Part shown: one piece after another, positions 17,402 to 26,116 of the stretch
Position numbering within the stretch: the first letter of the stretch is position 1
Layout: the number at the start of each line of letters is the position of its first letter
Assembly: GCF_017571495.1 (NCBI RefSeq)
Contig: NZ_JAGETZ010000001.1
Coordinates: forward strand, 310,001 to 374,000
Direction of reading: 5' to 3'
Length of the DNA: 64,000 bases
From: Hymenobacter negativus
GTDB lineage: Bacteria > Bacteroidota > Bacteroidia > Cytophagales > Hymenobacteraceae
The notes under the pieces: model-generated
What the model was told of the DNA's origin: nothing
The model's input: only the letters and a program-made list of their open reading frames with translations
The model's database searches: none
Translations under genes and position numbers: made by a program

Positions 17402-18595
17402 CTAATCCACCAGCCGCTGGTAGCGGATGCGGGGCTGCACGCTGCTGGTATCCACGTAAAACGCGAAGCTGTTTTCGGCGCTGTGCACTTCTACCCGCAC
17501 CTCGGCCAGGCGTTTGGGCGGCGTGAAGCGTGGCATGGCGGCAAAGCGAATTTCGGTGGGTACCCCCACGCCGGCCAGCGGCAGCAGGTAGAGGCCGCGC
17601 TTCTCATCAAGCAGGTAGTGCGTGGCCGTGGCCCGCAGCTGGAAGCCAGGCACGGTGTAGCCCATCTCCTCATAGAAGCCGTGGTAGCGGAAGCGGCGCA
17701 GCACCCGCCCGCTCCGAATGTGCCGCACGAAGGCATTGGGCGCCTGCTGCTGCTGCGCGGTCGGCGTGCGGCCGTAGCCCTCCATCCCATCTGCAAAGCG
17801 GATGGGGTGGGCCTTGCCAGGTGCGTACACCAGCAGCAAGGTGCTGTCGGTGAGGAAAGAAGCGCCCACCAGCTCGGCATCGGCACGTTCGAAGCGGAGC
17901 GGCGGCCGGCCGGGCCGCAGCAGCTCCGAAGCCGTGAGCAGGGCCGAGCCATCGGGCGAGAGCGCCGGCTCACACTCGGGGCCGCCGCCGGGGCCGCGGC
18001 CGTCGCTCAGGCGCAGCACGTTGCCGGCCAGGTCGAGTAGCAGCACTACCTGGGCTCCCACGTCGCTATCCGGCACCATGAAATCGAGGGTGAACACCAA
18101 GGCTCCCAACGGCTTGCTATAACCCAGAAACTGGGGCTGGTAGGCCTCGCTTTCGGTTACAATATCGGAACCGGCCTTCTTAAAAAAAGCAGCTTTCCGC
18201 AGCTGGCGGCGAAACAGTTGCTGCCCCGTTTTATCGCGCAGCGTCAGGGTATAATAGCCTTCGAAGCCGTGTACCTTTTCCAGGTGGCCGGGTGCCTCTT
18301 CATAAGTGGCGGTGAGGCGACGGGTCGAGTCGGTTTCGGCCTCCAGCAGCAGGTGATGGGGCTGGCCATTGAGCATGACCAGCGTATCCGTGGCCACGGG
18401 CGGGGCCCAACCTGGGATTTCAGGCGGGGGCTTGGGCCGGGCGTGCACCACGGCCGGCAGGGGCGCGGGAGCAGCCGCTGGCACAGGGGCCACCGACACG
18501 CTGGGCAACACCAGCGAATCCGACTTGGTCGAGTGAATTTTCTGCTCGCAGCCTGCCAGCAGCGCCAGCAGTCCAACGGCAACTAGAATGCGCAT
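17402..18595 (-). CDS. Predicted lipoprotein, unknown function
   Basis: 397 aa. The lipobox LLAGC ends at residue 16 (MRILVAVGLLALLAGC), so it should be lipid-anchored. A Pro/Ala-rich linker (to about residue 65) is followed by a beta-rich region with GPECEPALSPDGSALL, which resembles a propeller or WD40-like strand. I recognise no family. Its ATG overlaps the stop of the esterase gene by one base (TAATG), which points to translational coupling, so the two products may act together at the cell envelope. Confidence 0.7.
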   Translation of the reverse strand: MRILVAVGLLALLAGCEQKIHSTKSDSLVLPSVSVAPVPAAAPAPLPAVVHARPKPPPEIPGWAPPVATDTLVMLNGQPHHLLLEAETDSTRRLTATYEEAPGHLEKVHGFEGYYTLTLRDKTGQQLFRRQLRKAAFFKKAGSDIVTESEAYQPQFLGYSKPLGALVFTLDFMVPDSDVGAQVVLLLDLAGNVLRLSDGRGPGGGPECEPALSPDGSALLTASELLRPGRPPLRFERADAELVGASFLTDSTLLLVYAPGKAHPIRFADGMEGYGRTPTAQQQQAPNAFVRHIRSGRVLRRFRYHGFYEEMGYTVPGFQLRATATHYLLDEKRGLYLLPLAGVGVPTEIRFAAMPRFTPPKRLAEVRVEVHSAENSFAFYVDTSSVQPRIRYQRLVD

Positions 18596-19521
18596 TATTT
18601 CGTGAGCCAGCCGTTGGCGTCGAACCAGTTGCGCAGGCGGTCGGTCCAGAGGTCTTTGGTGGTTTTATTGTTGAGGCCAAAGCCGTGACCGCCTTTGGGG
18701 TAGAGATGCATCTCGGCCGGCACCCCGTGGCGCAGGCAGGCTTGGTAAAAAACGATGCTGTTGTTGACGGGCACCGTTTTGTCGTCCTGGGCATGCACGA
18801 GGAAAGTGGGCGGCGTCTGAGCTGACACTTGCAGTTCGTTGGAGTACAACCGCACCTGTTCGGCCGTTGGGGTTTTGCCAATCAGGTTATCGCGCGAGCC
18901 TGTGTGCTTGAGCGTGTCGCTAAAGCTGATAACCGGATACATAAGCACCAGAAACGCCGGCCGCACCGATGTGGAGCCTACGTTCTCCCCTACCGGCTTG
19001 GCGAAGTGCGTGCCGGCCGTGGCTGCCAGGTGCCCACCCGCCGAGAAGCCCATGATGCCGATGCGCTCGGGATTAAGGCTGTACTTGGCCGCTTGCTGGC
19101 GCACGAGGCGCAGGGCCTGCTGGGCATCGAGCAGCGGTGCAATGGATTTATCGGGCTGCGACTGGTCGTTGGGCAGGCGGTATTTCAGCACGAAGGCCGT
19201 TACGCCCATCTCGTTCAAACGCTTGGCCACGTCGTAGCCCTCGCTGTCGATGGACAGCCGGGTGTAGCCCCCGCCGGGGCAGATAATGACAGCCGTGCCA
19301 TTGGCTGTGCCCGGCGCGGGCAAAAAAGCCGTGAGGTTGGGCTGTACCACGTTGGAAATGCGCACGCCCCCGTTATCCAAGGTGACGCTGGTTTCTTTAA
19401 CCGCGCTGGGTTTGGAATCAGGAATGGTGCCGGTGTAAAGTGGAAATGTCTGCTGCGCCAGCAAGGGGCCGGCCGACAACAAAAACAAGCTCACGAGAAT
19501 AGTAGTAGCGGTTATTTTCAT
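18595..19521 (-). CDS. Exported alpha/beta hydrolase (acetyl esterase/BD-FAE-like)
   Basis: 308 aa from ATG 19521, which starts a clean signal peptide (MKITATTILVSLFLLSAGPLLAQ). ICPGGGYTRLSIDSEGYDVA is the oxyanion-hole HGGGY-like segment of carbohydrate esterases. GFSAGGHLAATAG is the nucleophile elbow, HAQDDKTVP gives the acid, and GGHGFGLNN gives the histidine. It probably removes acyl groups from plant or other polysaccharides in the periplasm. A -7 box TACTTTTG lies 19 bases upstream, and translation is coupled to the following lipoprotein gene. Confidence 0.87.
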   Translation of the reverse strand: MKITATTILVSLFLLSAGPLLAQQTFPLYTGTIPDSKPSAVKETSVTLDNGGVRISNVVQPNLTAFLPAPGTANGTAVIICPGGGYTRLSIDSEGYDVAKRLNEMGVTAFVLKYRLPNDQSQPDKSIAPLLDAQQALRLVRQQAAKYSLNPERIGIMGFSAGGHLAATAGTHFAKPVGENVGSTSVRPAFLVLMYPVISFSDTLKHTGSRDNLIGKTPTAEQVRLYSNELQVSAQTPPTFLVHAQDDKTVPVNNSIVFYQACLRHGVPAEMHLYPKGGHGFGLNNKTTKDLWTDRLRNWFDANGWLTK

Positions 19522-19539
19522 ACGTAGCGGGATTGTACG

Positions 19540-19547
19540 CAAAAGTA
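19540..19547 (-). promoter_or_regulatory. Candidate -7 box TACTTTTG
   Basis: It matches TAnnTTTG on the minus strand, 19 bases before the esterase ATG, giving a very short leader. No -33 TTG is seen at 19 bases. Confidence 0.4.
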
Positions 19548-19661
19548 CGGCACACAGCCATACTGTGGCATTGGGAAAAAAGAAGATAGTATTATGAGGT
19601 GAAAATTCTGCAAAATGCAACCTTAGAGGAACCATGCCGTAGTGGCCCGGGTCTTTAAACC

Positions 19662-20483
19662 ATGCGCAAGACCACTCTGCTGGCCGCCGCTGCCTTATTG
19701 GGCAGCCGCGGCCTCACCCTGGCCCAAAACACGCCGGACGAAAACAACCCCAACGTGGATGCCCCGTTCGTGCGAAACATTCGCGCCGACCGTCCCGGCC
19801 AAACCATCACCGCTCAAGTCCTCCGCCCCGGCCGTTTCCAGCTCGAAACCGGATTTCAGCACCATGCCGGTGGCATCGGTCCGGCCCAAAACCTGAGCGC
19901 CGCCACGCTCCGCATCGGCTTTTTCAACAGCATGGAGCTACGCGTGAGCCAACCCTACTTCCACAACGGCCCTTCGCGCGTGACGGAAACCGGCCGCGTG
20001 GATTCCAGCGGGTGGGCGCCGGTGGTGGTGGGGGCTAAGTTCATGCTCTCGCCCAACTACGATACCCGCACGCAAGTCGCCATTCTGGTCGAGTCGGCGG
20101 TGCCCGGCACGGGCAGCCAGGGCCTGCGCGACACCAAGTGGGGCCCCGGCGGCCGCCTGCTGGTGAGCGAGCAGCTTGGCGAGCGCTATGGCCTGGAAGC
20201 CAACTTTGGCTTCAGCCAGCGCGGCATCACGGCCAAGGATATGTCGAAAGGCCAGTTCCTGGGCACCCTGGCCCTGAACGGCCCCATCAGCGACAAGACC
20301 GGCTTTTTTGTGGAAGCGTATGGCTACGGCCGCGCCGCCCTGAGTACTGGCACTACGGCGGGCCTTTATTTCCGCCCCATCCCCGAAGTGCGGGTTGACG
20401 TAACGGCGGGCCAGGGCGTGAGCGGTTTAGCAGCTGGCACTACGACGGTGGGCGCGGGTCTCACGCTCAAAATGGGCAAGTAG
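19662..20483 (+). CDS. Outer-membrane beta-barrel transporter (MetA-phenol-degradation-like)
   Basis: 273 aa with a signal peptide (MRKTTLLAAAALLGSRGLTLA). RADRPGQTITAQVLRPGRFQLETGFQH near the N-terminus, followed by alternating amphipathic strands to the end, is the pattern of the transporter family annotated as phenol-degradation MetA-like. The substrate cannot be deduced. A strong terminator follows 26 bases after the stop. Confidence 0.75.
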   Translation: MRKTTLLAAAALLGSRGLTLAQNTPDENNPNVDAPFVRNIRADRPGQTITAQVLRPGRFQLETGFQHHAGGIGPAQNLSAATLRIGFFNSMELRVSQPYFHNGPSRVTETGRVDSSGWAPVVVGAKFMLSPNYDTRTQVAILVESAVPGTGSQGLRDTKWGPGGRLLVSEQLGERYGLEANFGFSQRGITAKDMSKGQFLGTLALNGPISDKTGFFVEAYGYGRAALSTGTTAGLYFRPIPEVRVDVTAGQGVSGLAAGTTTVGAGLTLKMGK

Positions 20484-20509
20484 CCGCACCATTCCCAACA
20501 ACGATATGC

Positions 20510-20540
20510 AAAAAGCCTGCGTAGTAACGCAGGCTTTTTT
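20510..20540 (+). terminator. Rho-independent terminator
   Basis: GCCTGCGT (20515-20522) pairs with ACGCAGGC (20527-20534), flanked by A5 and T6. Confidence 0.88.
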
Positions 20541-20570
20541 GCGTAAAATGAGCCCTTTACCCCGCTCTTC

Positions 20571-21023
20571 ATGCGTCCTTCCTTCTTGTTATTAGCGGTC
20601 CTTGCCGCTGGCTGCCAAACTCGTCCTGCTCAGGAAACAGCGACTACTCCTCCACCCGCGCGGCAGGCACCGGCCGCGGCCCTGCGCGAAACCCACTGGG
20701 TGCCCCGCGAGCTGGCGGGCCAGCAGGTGCGCGTGCCCGCCGATACCCGCGAGCCTTTTCTTACCCTTCGCGCCGACGGCACAGCTGAAGGCGATGGCAG
20801 CTGCAACCGCTTCCGGGGCAGCTTTTTCAGCGAAAAGCCGGACGAGCTCACCTTCAGCCCGCTGATGAGTACGCGCATGGCCTGCCCGGCCATGCAGACC
20901 GAAAACGACTTTACCCGCGCCCTAGGCCAGTCGCGCACCTACCGCATCAGCGGCGACACGCTCCGGTTATTTGATGCCACCAATGCTCCGGTGGCGCGGC
21001 TGGAAGCAGTTTATCTGCATTAA
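20571..21023 (+). CDS. META-domain lipoprotein (HslJ-like)
   Basis: 150 aa. The lipobox VLAAGC ends at residue 15. The META/HslJ domain spans about residues 40-145: ETHWVPREL, FLTLRADGTAEGDGSCNRFRGSF, LTFSPLMSTRMACP and ISGDTLRLFD. Homologues are small envelope proteins linked to stress, and no enzyme activity is known. The gene is isolated between a terminator and a long inverted repeat. Confidence 0.88.
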   Translation: MRPSFLLLAVLAAGCQTRPAQETATTPPPARQAPAAALRETHWVPRELAGQQVRVPADTREPFLTLRADGTAEGDGSCNRFRGSFFSEKPDELTFSPLMSTRMACPAMQTENDFTRALGQSRTYRISGDTLRLFDATNAPVARLEAVYLH

Positions 21024-21033
21024 GCAAGTTGGA

Positions 21034-21095
21034 GAATGGGTGGACGAGTGAGTGAAATAGGCTATTCGCTTTTTGACTCACTCATCCACCCATTC
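21034..21095. repeat. 20-bp-arm inverted repeat between convergent genes
   Basis: GAATGGGTGGACGAGTGAGT (21034-21053) pairs with 21076-21095 with one mismatch. It sits between the META gene and the M28 peptidase gene and could terminate both. Confidence 0.8.
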
Positions 21096-21109
21096 TTCCA
21101 TGCATCAGG

Positions 21110-22450
21110 TTAACGCCGGTTGTCGTCGGTGAGCGGTGGGATGCGCGTGGGGGTTTGCTTGCCGGAGACAATGCCGCTGGCACTCTGCGCAATGGCCTGG
21201 ATGACGGCCGTCATATTGGTCAGGTCCAGGGTTTCCACCTCATCGTCGACGGAATGGTAGAGGCCATCCATCGGAATCTGGTCGGTGCTGATGGTGTGGG
21301 CTGGAACGCCGAGGCGGGCCAGCGTGGCGTTGTCGGAGCGGTAAAACAGGTTTTGTTCTGGGTAGGGGTCAGGCTCAAACTTGAATTTGCTGCCGGTCAG
21401 GTTGGCTTGCAGCAGCTTGCCAAAGTCCGACCGCTCGTAGCCGGTGATGAAGGCGGTGCTGGGGCCGAATTTGGCTTCCTTGCCAATCATCTCGATGTTA
21501 AACATGGCGGCCACCTGCAGCGGGTCGAGCTGTTTGGAGAAGTATTGGGAGCCGAAACCGCCCACTTCTTCGGCTGCAAAAGCTACGAAGATGAGCGGGC
21601 GGGCATTGTCGTTTTTGTTCTTGAAATACTCGGCCAGGGCTACCACGGCGGTGGTACCGCTGGCGTCATCGTCGGCACCGTTGGCAATGGAATCGCCGGC
21701 CACGGGCTTCAGGTAGCCCAGGTGGTCATAATGGCCCGAGAACACCACGTTCTCCTTGGTCCGCTTGGGGTCTTTGGCGGGCAGCAGTCCCACCACGTTG
21801 CGCAGTTCCACGGGTTGCAGCACGCTGCTGGCGCTGATGCGGTAGGTGAGCGTGGCCGGCTTGGCGCCCAGCACAAACACCGTCGAAAAAGGCTTGGGCT
21901 GCTCGGGGCTGGTGGTGCCCTTTGCCACGTAGCCTGCCAGCTGACGGAAGGATTTGGTTTGGGCGGTATCCACGAAAACCAGGGTGTTGGCCGTCGGGCG
22001 TAAGTACGAAAACAGCTTGCCACGCTCGGCCGGCTCGGGGCCGATGGCGACCACGGTCGGGGGCTGGGCGTCTTCGCTGGTCCAGCGCAACGTGGGCTGC
22101 CCGGCAATAGCCACCGCCTGCGCCGGCGCCATGGTCTGGCCGTTGATAACGGCAGCTACCGGGCTGGTGAGCCCCTGGTACACGGTAAAGGTTTGCTCGA
22201 ATCCGGTTTGACCGGGCAGGGGTTTCAGGCCGATGCGCTTGAATTCGGCGGCCAGAAACTGGGCAGCCTTCAGGCCGCCGGGCTGGCCGGTGCCGCGTCC
22301 CTGCATGTCATCAGCAGCCAGGGCCTTCACCACGCGGGTGACGGTAGCGGCCGATACGGTAGTGGCTTTAGGCGTGGGCTTGGCGGCTTTTTTCTGGGCT
22401 GTGGCGGGCAGCGTGGCCAACAGGGCGCCGAGGAGAAACAACTGTTTCAT
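21110..22450 (-). CDS. Exported M28-family zinc aminopeptidase
   Basis: 446 aa with a signal peptide (MKQLFLLGALLATLPATAQ). The metal and catalytic residues are in the expected order: SGHYDHLG, NGADDDASGT, AFAAEEVGGFGS, FNIEMIGKE and LYHSVDDEVETLD. It probably removes N-terminal residues from peptides in the periplasm or outside the cell. The C-terminal GKQTPTRIPPLTDDNRR is a short tail with no T9SS domain. It is preceded by the palindrome at 22483-22556. Confidence 0.9.
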   Translation of the reverse strand: MKQLFLLGALLATLPATAQKKAAKPTPKATTVSAATVTRVVKALAADDMQGRGTGQPGGLKAAQFLAAEFKRIGLKPLPGQTGFEQTFTVYQGLTSPVAAVINGQTMAPAQAVAIAGQPTLRWTSEDAQPPTVVAIGPEPAERGKLFSYLRPTANTLVFVDTAQTKSFRQLAGYVAKGTTSPEQPKPFSTVFVLGAKPATLTYRISASSVLQPVELRNVVGLLPAKDPKRTKENVVFSGHYDHLGYLKPVAGDSIANGADDDASGTTAVVALAEYFKNKNDNARPLIFVAFAAEEVGGFGSQYFSKQLDPLQVAAMFNIEMIGKEAKFGPSTAFITGYERSDFGKLLQANLTGSKFKFEPDPYPEQNLFYRSDNATLARLGVPAHTISTDQIPMDGLYHSVDDEVETLDLTNMTAVIQAIAQSASGIVSGKQTPTRIPPLTDDNRR

Positions 22451-22482
22451 GAGAATTCAGAAGAGAGATTGAGGGCCGAAAA

Positions 22483-22556
22483 GTAGCGCGAACTTTTAGT
22501 TCGCGTCCCCACACAACCCGAGGGACGCAGGGACGCGAACTAAAAGCTCGCGCTAC
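22483..22556. repeat. 27-bp-arm inverted repeat
   Basis: Arms 22483-22509 and 22530-22556 pair with one mismatch (GTAGCGCGA start). They separate the M28 gene from the pyruvate carboxylase gene, reaching the carboxylase stop codon. Confidence 0.88.
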
Positions 22557-25500
22557 TAGCTCAGCGTCAGCACCAAGTCATCGGCGGCCACGCGGGTACC
22601 TTCGGGCAGGTTGACATCGGCCACGGTCAGGTCTTGCGGGGCGGTGATGGTAGTTTCCATTTTCATGGCTTCGATGACGAAGAGCGGGGTGTTTTTGGAT
22701 GCGGACTGGCCGGGTTTCACCAGCACTTTGCTCAGCATGCCTTGCAATGGGGCACCCACCTGGCGCGGGTTGTTCTTGTCGACCTTGGCATTGCTGATTT
22801 TGGTGACTTCCACCGACTGGTCGCGCACCTGCAGGTTGCGGGTTTGGCCGTTGAGGGTGAAGAAGATGGTGCGGCAGCCTTCCTCGTTGATGTCGCCCAC
22901 CGACTCCAGGCGCACAATAACGGACTTGCCCCGGGCAATTTCGATGATGGTTTCCTCGCCCGATTTCAGGCCGTAGAAGAACGTGGAAGTGGGCACCTTG
23001 CTCACGTTGCCGAACTTCTGGCGAAAGGCCCAATATTCCTCAAAAACCTTCGGATAGAGCAACGACGAGAGCATATCAGTGAACTTGGCACCGGGGAATT
23101 TCTCCTGGAATTTTGGCCATTCCTGGTCGAAGTCAATGGGAGCTAAGTGCTCGTTGGGCCGGTCGGTGAAGGGCTCTTCGTTCTTGAGAATGAGCTTTTG
23201 CAGTTCGGCGGGCCAGCCGCCTTCGGGCTGGCCAATGTCGCCGCGGAACAGCTCGCGCACCGACTCGGGGAAGTTCAGGCCATCCCCGCGTTCCATCACG
23301 TCCTGCGGCGTGAGGCTGTTCGATACCATGAACAAGGCCATGTCGCCCACTACTTTGCTGCTGGGTGTCACCTTCACGATGTCGCCAAACATCTGGTTCA
23401 CGTCGGCAAAGCGCTGCTTCACTTCCTCAAACTTGTCGAGCAAGCCCAGCGAAGCGGCCTGCGGGCGCAGGTTGGAATACTGCCCGCCCGGAATCTCGTG
23501 CTGGAATACTTCGGAAGTGCCGGCTTTCAGGCCCGACTCGAAGGGATAATACATCTCGCGCACGGCCTCCCAGTAGTTGCTGAACTCGTTGAGTGAGGGC
23601 TGGTTGAACTCGCGGTGACGCGGGGTGTGGCGCAGCATTTCCACCACCGAGTTGAAGTTGGGCTGCGAGGTGAGGCCGGAGAGCGAGCCCAGCGCCACGT
23701 CGATGACGTTGACGCCGGCTTCCACGGCTTTGGCGTAGGTGGCGGCTTGCAGCGAGGAGGTGTCGTGGGTGTGCAGGTGAATGGGAATTTTCACCGTGTC
23801 GCGCAGGCCCTGAATCAGCTCGGTGGCGGCATAGGGCTTGAGCAGGCCGGCCATATCCTTGATGCAGAGGATGTGGGCGCCGGCATCTTCGAGCTGCTTG
23901 GCCAGCTTGAGGTAGTAGTCGAGGGTGTACTTGGTACGGTTCGGGTCCATGATGTCCCCGGTGTAGCAGATGCTGGCCTCGGCCAGGCGGGTGGTTTTGT
24001 TGCGCACGAACCCGATGCAGGATTCCAGGCCTTTCATCCAGTTCAGCGAGTCGAAGATGCGGAATACATCCACGCCGGTTTCGGCCGCCTGCTGCACGAA
24101 CCGCTCGGTCAGGTTATCGGGGTAGGCCTTGTAGCCCACGCCATTGGCCCCGCGGATGAGCATTTGCAGGAGGATGTTCGGAATGGCTTCGCGCAGCTTG
24201 GCGAGGCGCTCCCAGGGGTCTTCGTGCAGGAAGCGCAGGGCCACGTCGAAGGTGGCACCGCCCCAGACTTCCAGACTGAAGGTCTGAGGGTGCTGCTGGG
24301 CGTAGGCGCGGGCCACTTTCAGCATGTCCCAGGTGCGCATGCGGGTGGCCAGCAGGCTCTGGTGGGCGTCGCGCAGGGTGGTATCGGTGTAGTGGATGAG
24401 CGGGTCGTTGCGCAGCCACTCGGCGAATTTTTCGGGGCCCAGCTCATCGAGCTTTTGCTTGGTACCGGGCGCGGGCTCGGTGTGGTCGAAGTGCGGGATG
24501 TGCGGGCGGCGCGGGTTGGCGCGGGGGTCGAGCAGGTGGCGCACGTCGGGATTGCCGTTCACCACCGTCTCGCCGATGAAGCCGAGCAAGCGCGTGGCGC
24601 GGTCCTGCCGCGTTTCGAACTTGAACAGTTCGGGGTGGTCCTTAATGAAATCGACGTTGGCGCGGCCAGCCTGGAATTCCTCGTTGCCGACGATGTTCTT
24701 CAAAAACGGGATGTTGGTGCGCACCCCGCGTACCCGGAACTCATCGAGGGCCCGCAGCATTTTTTGAGCCGCGCCGTGCAGCGTGGGCGCATGGGCCGAA
24801 ATTTTGACCAGCATCGAATCGAAAAACGGCGAGATAATCGCGCCCTGGTACACCGAGCCCTCGTCAAGCCGAATGCCGAAGCCGCCGGCCGTGCGGTAGG
24901 CCACAATGGTGCCGTAGTCGGGTTTGAAGTCGTTTTCGGGGTTCTCCGTCGTCACGCGGCACTGCACCGCGAAGCCCGCCCGCAGCGGCACCACGTCGGG
25001 CCCGAGGCCGATTTCGGGGTCGCTGAGCTTGTGGTCGGACGCGATGTAGAGCTGGGTTTTAATCAGGTCGATGCCCGTAATCATCTCGGTCACGGTGTGT
25101 TCGACCTGAATGCGGGGGTTCACTTCGATGAAGTAAATCCGGTCCTGCTCGGGGTTTACCAGGAATTCTACGGTGCCCACGTTGTCGTAGCCCACGGCCC
25201 GGCCAATGCGCAGAGCGTACTCGTACAGCAGGTGGCGCTGGTGGTCGGGCAGGTTCATGGCCGGGGCCACTTCTACCACTTTCTGGAAGCGGCGCTGCAC
25301 CGAACAGTCGCGCTCATACAGATGCACGAGGTTGCCGTGGTGGTCGCCCACCAGCTGCACCTCGATGTGCTTGGGCCGCTCCACGAACTTCTCCAGGAAC
25401 ACCGTGTCGTCGCCGAAGGCATTCAGGGCCTCGTTACGGGCCTCGAAGAAGCCCTTTTCCAGCTGCTCGTCGTCGCGGATGATGCGCATGCCGCGCCCAC

Positions 25501-25996
25501 CGCCCCCAGCCGCCGCCTTTAGCATCACGGGGTAGCCGATGCGCTGGGCCTCGGTTTTGGCAGTTTCGAAGTCGACCAAATCGGCCTCACTGCTTTCAAT
25601 TTGGGGCACCTGGCACTGCTGGGCCACTTCCTTGGCGCGCACCTTGTCGCCGAGGGCTTCCATGACTTCGGGCCGGGGACCGACGAAAATGATGCCTTCC
25701 TCGGCGCAACGGCGCGAGAGCGTGGCGTTTTCCGAGAGGAAGCCGTAGCCGGGGTGAATGGCATTGGCGCCGTTTTCCTTGGCGATGCGGATAACCCCCT
25801 CAATGTCCAGGTAGGGCTTCAGCGGCTCGTCGTCGCGACCAATCTGGTAGGCTTCGTCGGCCTTGTAGCGGTGCTGCGAGTACCGGTCCTCGAAGGTGTA
25901 CACGGCCACCGTGGGAATGTTGAGTTCATTCGCCGCTCGCATCACACGAATAGCAATTTCGCCACGGTTGGCGACCAGGAGTTTAGTTATGTTCAT
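22556..25996 (-). CDS. pyc: Pyruvate carboxylase
   Basis: 1146 aa, the normal length. The biotin carboxylase part (about 1-460) carries KAAAGGGGRGMRII and EVNPRIQVEHTVTE. The carboxyltransferase part (about 530-1060) carries TLRDAHQSLLATRMRT, CIKDMAGLLKP with the carboxylated lysine, and HLHTHDTSS for the metal. The C-terminal biotinyl domain has FVIEAMKMETTI. It converts pyruvate, bicarbonate and ATP to oxaloacetate, filling the TCA cycle. A single polypeptide holds all three domains, unlike two-subunit oxaloacetate decarboxylase forms. Confidence 0.96.
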   Translation of the reverse strand: MNITKLLVANRGEIAIRVMRAANELNIPTVAVYTFEDRYSQHRYKADEAYQIGRDDEPLKPYLDIEGVIRIAKENGANAIHPGYGFLSENATLSRRCAEEGIIFVGPRPEVMEALGDKVRAKEVAQQCQVPQIESSEADLVDFETAKTEAQRIGYPVMLKAAAGGGGRGMRIIRDDEQLEKGFFEARNEALNAFGDDTVFLEKFVERPKHIEVQLVGDHHGNLVHLYERDCSVQRRFQKVVEVAPAMNLPDHQRHLLYEYALRIGRAVGYDNVGTVEFLVNPEQDRIYFIEVNPRIQVEHTVTEMITGIDLIKTQLYIASDHKLSDPEIGLGPDVVPLRAGFAVQCRVTTENPENDFKPDYGTIVAYRTAGGFGIRLDEGSVYQGAIISPFFDSMLVKISAHAPTLHGAAQKMLRALDEFRVRGVRTNIPFLKNIVGNEEFQAGRANVDFIKDHPELFKFETRQDRATRLLGFIGETVVNGNPDVRHLLDPRANPRRPHIPHFDHTEPAPGTKQKLDELGPEKFAEWLRNDPLIHYTDTTLRDAHQSLLATRMRTWDMLKVARAYAQQHPQTFSLEVWGGATFDVALRFLHEDPWERLAKLREAIPNILLQMLIRGANGVGYKAYPDNLTERFVQQAAETGVDVFRIFDSLNWMKGLESCIGFVRNKTTRLAEASICYTGDIMDPNRTKYTLDYYLKLAKQLEDAGAHILCIKDMAGLLKPYAATELIQGLRDTVKIPIHLHTHDTSSLQAATYAKAVEAGVNVIDVALGSLSGLTSQPNFNSVVEMLRHTPRHREFNQPSLNEFSNYWEAVREMYYPFESGLKAGTSEVFQHEIPGGQYSNLRPQAASLGLLDKFEEVKQRFADVNQMFGDIVKVTPSSKVVGDMALFMVSNSLTPQDVMERGDGLNFPESVRELFRGDIGQPEGGWPAELQKLILKNEEPFTDRPNEHLAPIDFDQEWPKFQEKFPGAKFTDMLSSLLYPKVFEEYWAFRQKFGNVSKVPTSTFFYGLKSGEETIIEIARGKSVIVRLESVGDINEEGCRTIFFTLNGQTRNLQVRDQSVEVTKISNAKVDKNNPRQVGAPLQGMLSKVLVKPGQSASKNTPLFVIEAMKMETTITAPQDLTVADVNLPEGTRVAADDLVLTLS

Positions 25997-26063
25997 AGAA
26001 AGCTTTATGGTGGGATGAGCGCGCTTACGGCGAAAGTAGGCGAAAGGCTGCTAACGCACCACG

Positions 26064-26096
26064 AAAAAAGGGCAAGCCTCCGCGGCCTGCCCTTTT
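26064..26096 (-). terminator. Terminator of the WNG-repeat cargo gene
   Basis: The stem 26066-26078 with 26084-26096 has one G-U wobble on the minus strand and is followed there by a T run. It lies 21 bases after the stop at 26117. Confidence 0.85.
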
Positions 26097-26116
26097 CATC
26101 TGTCTCATGCAAAAGC

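Noticed and set aside
23615..25522. 635-codon plus-strand frame opposite pyruvate carboxylase
   Set aside because: The minus strand encodes an intact, fully recognisable pyruvate carboxylase; the overlap is total.
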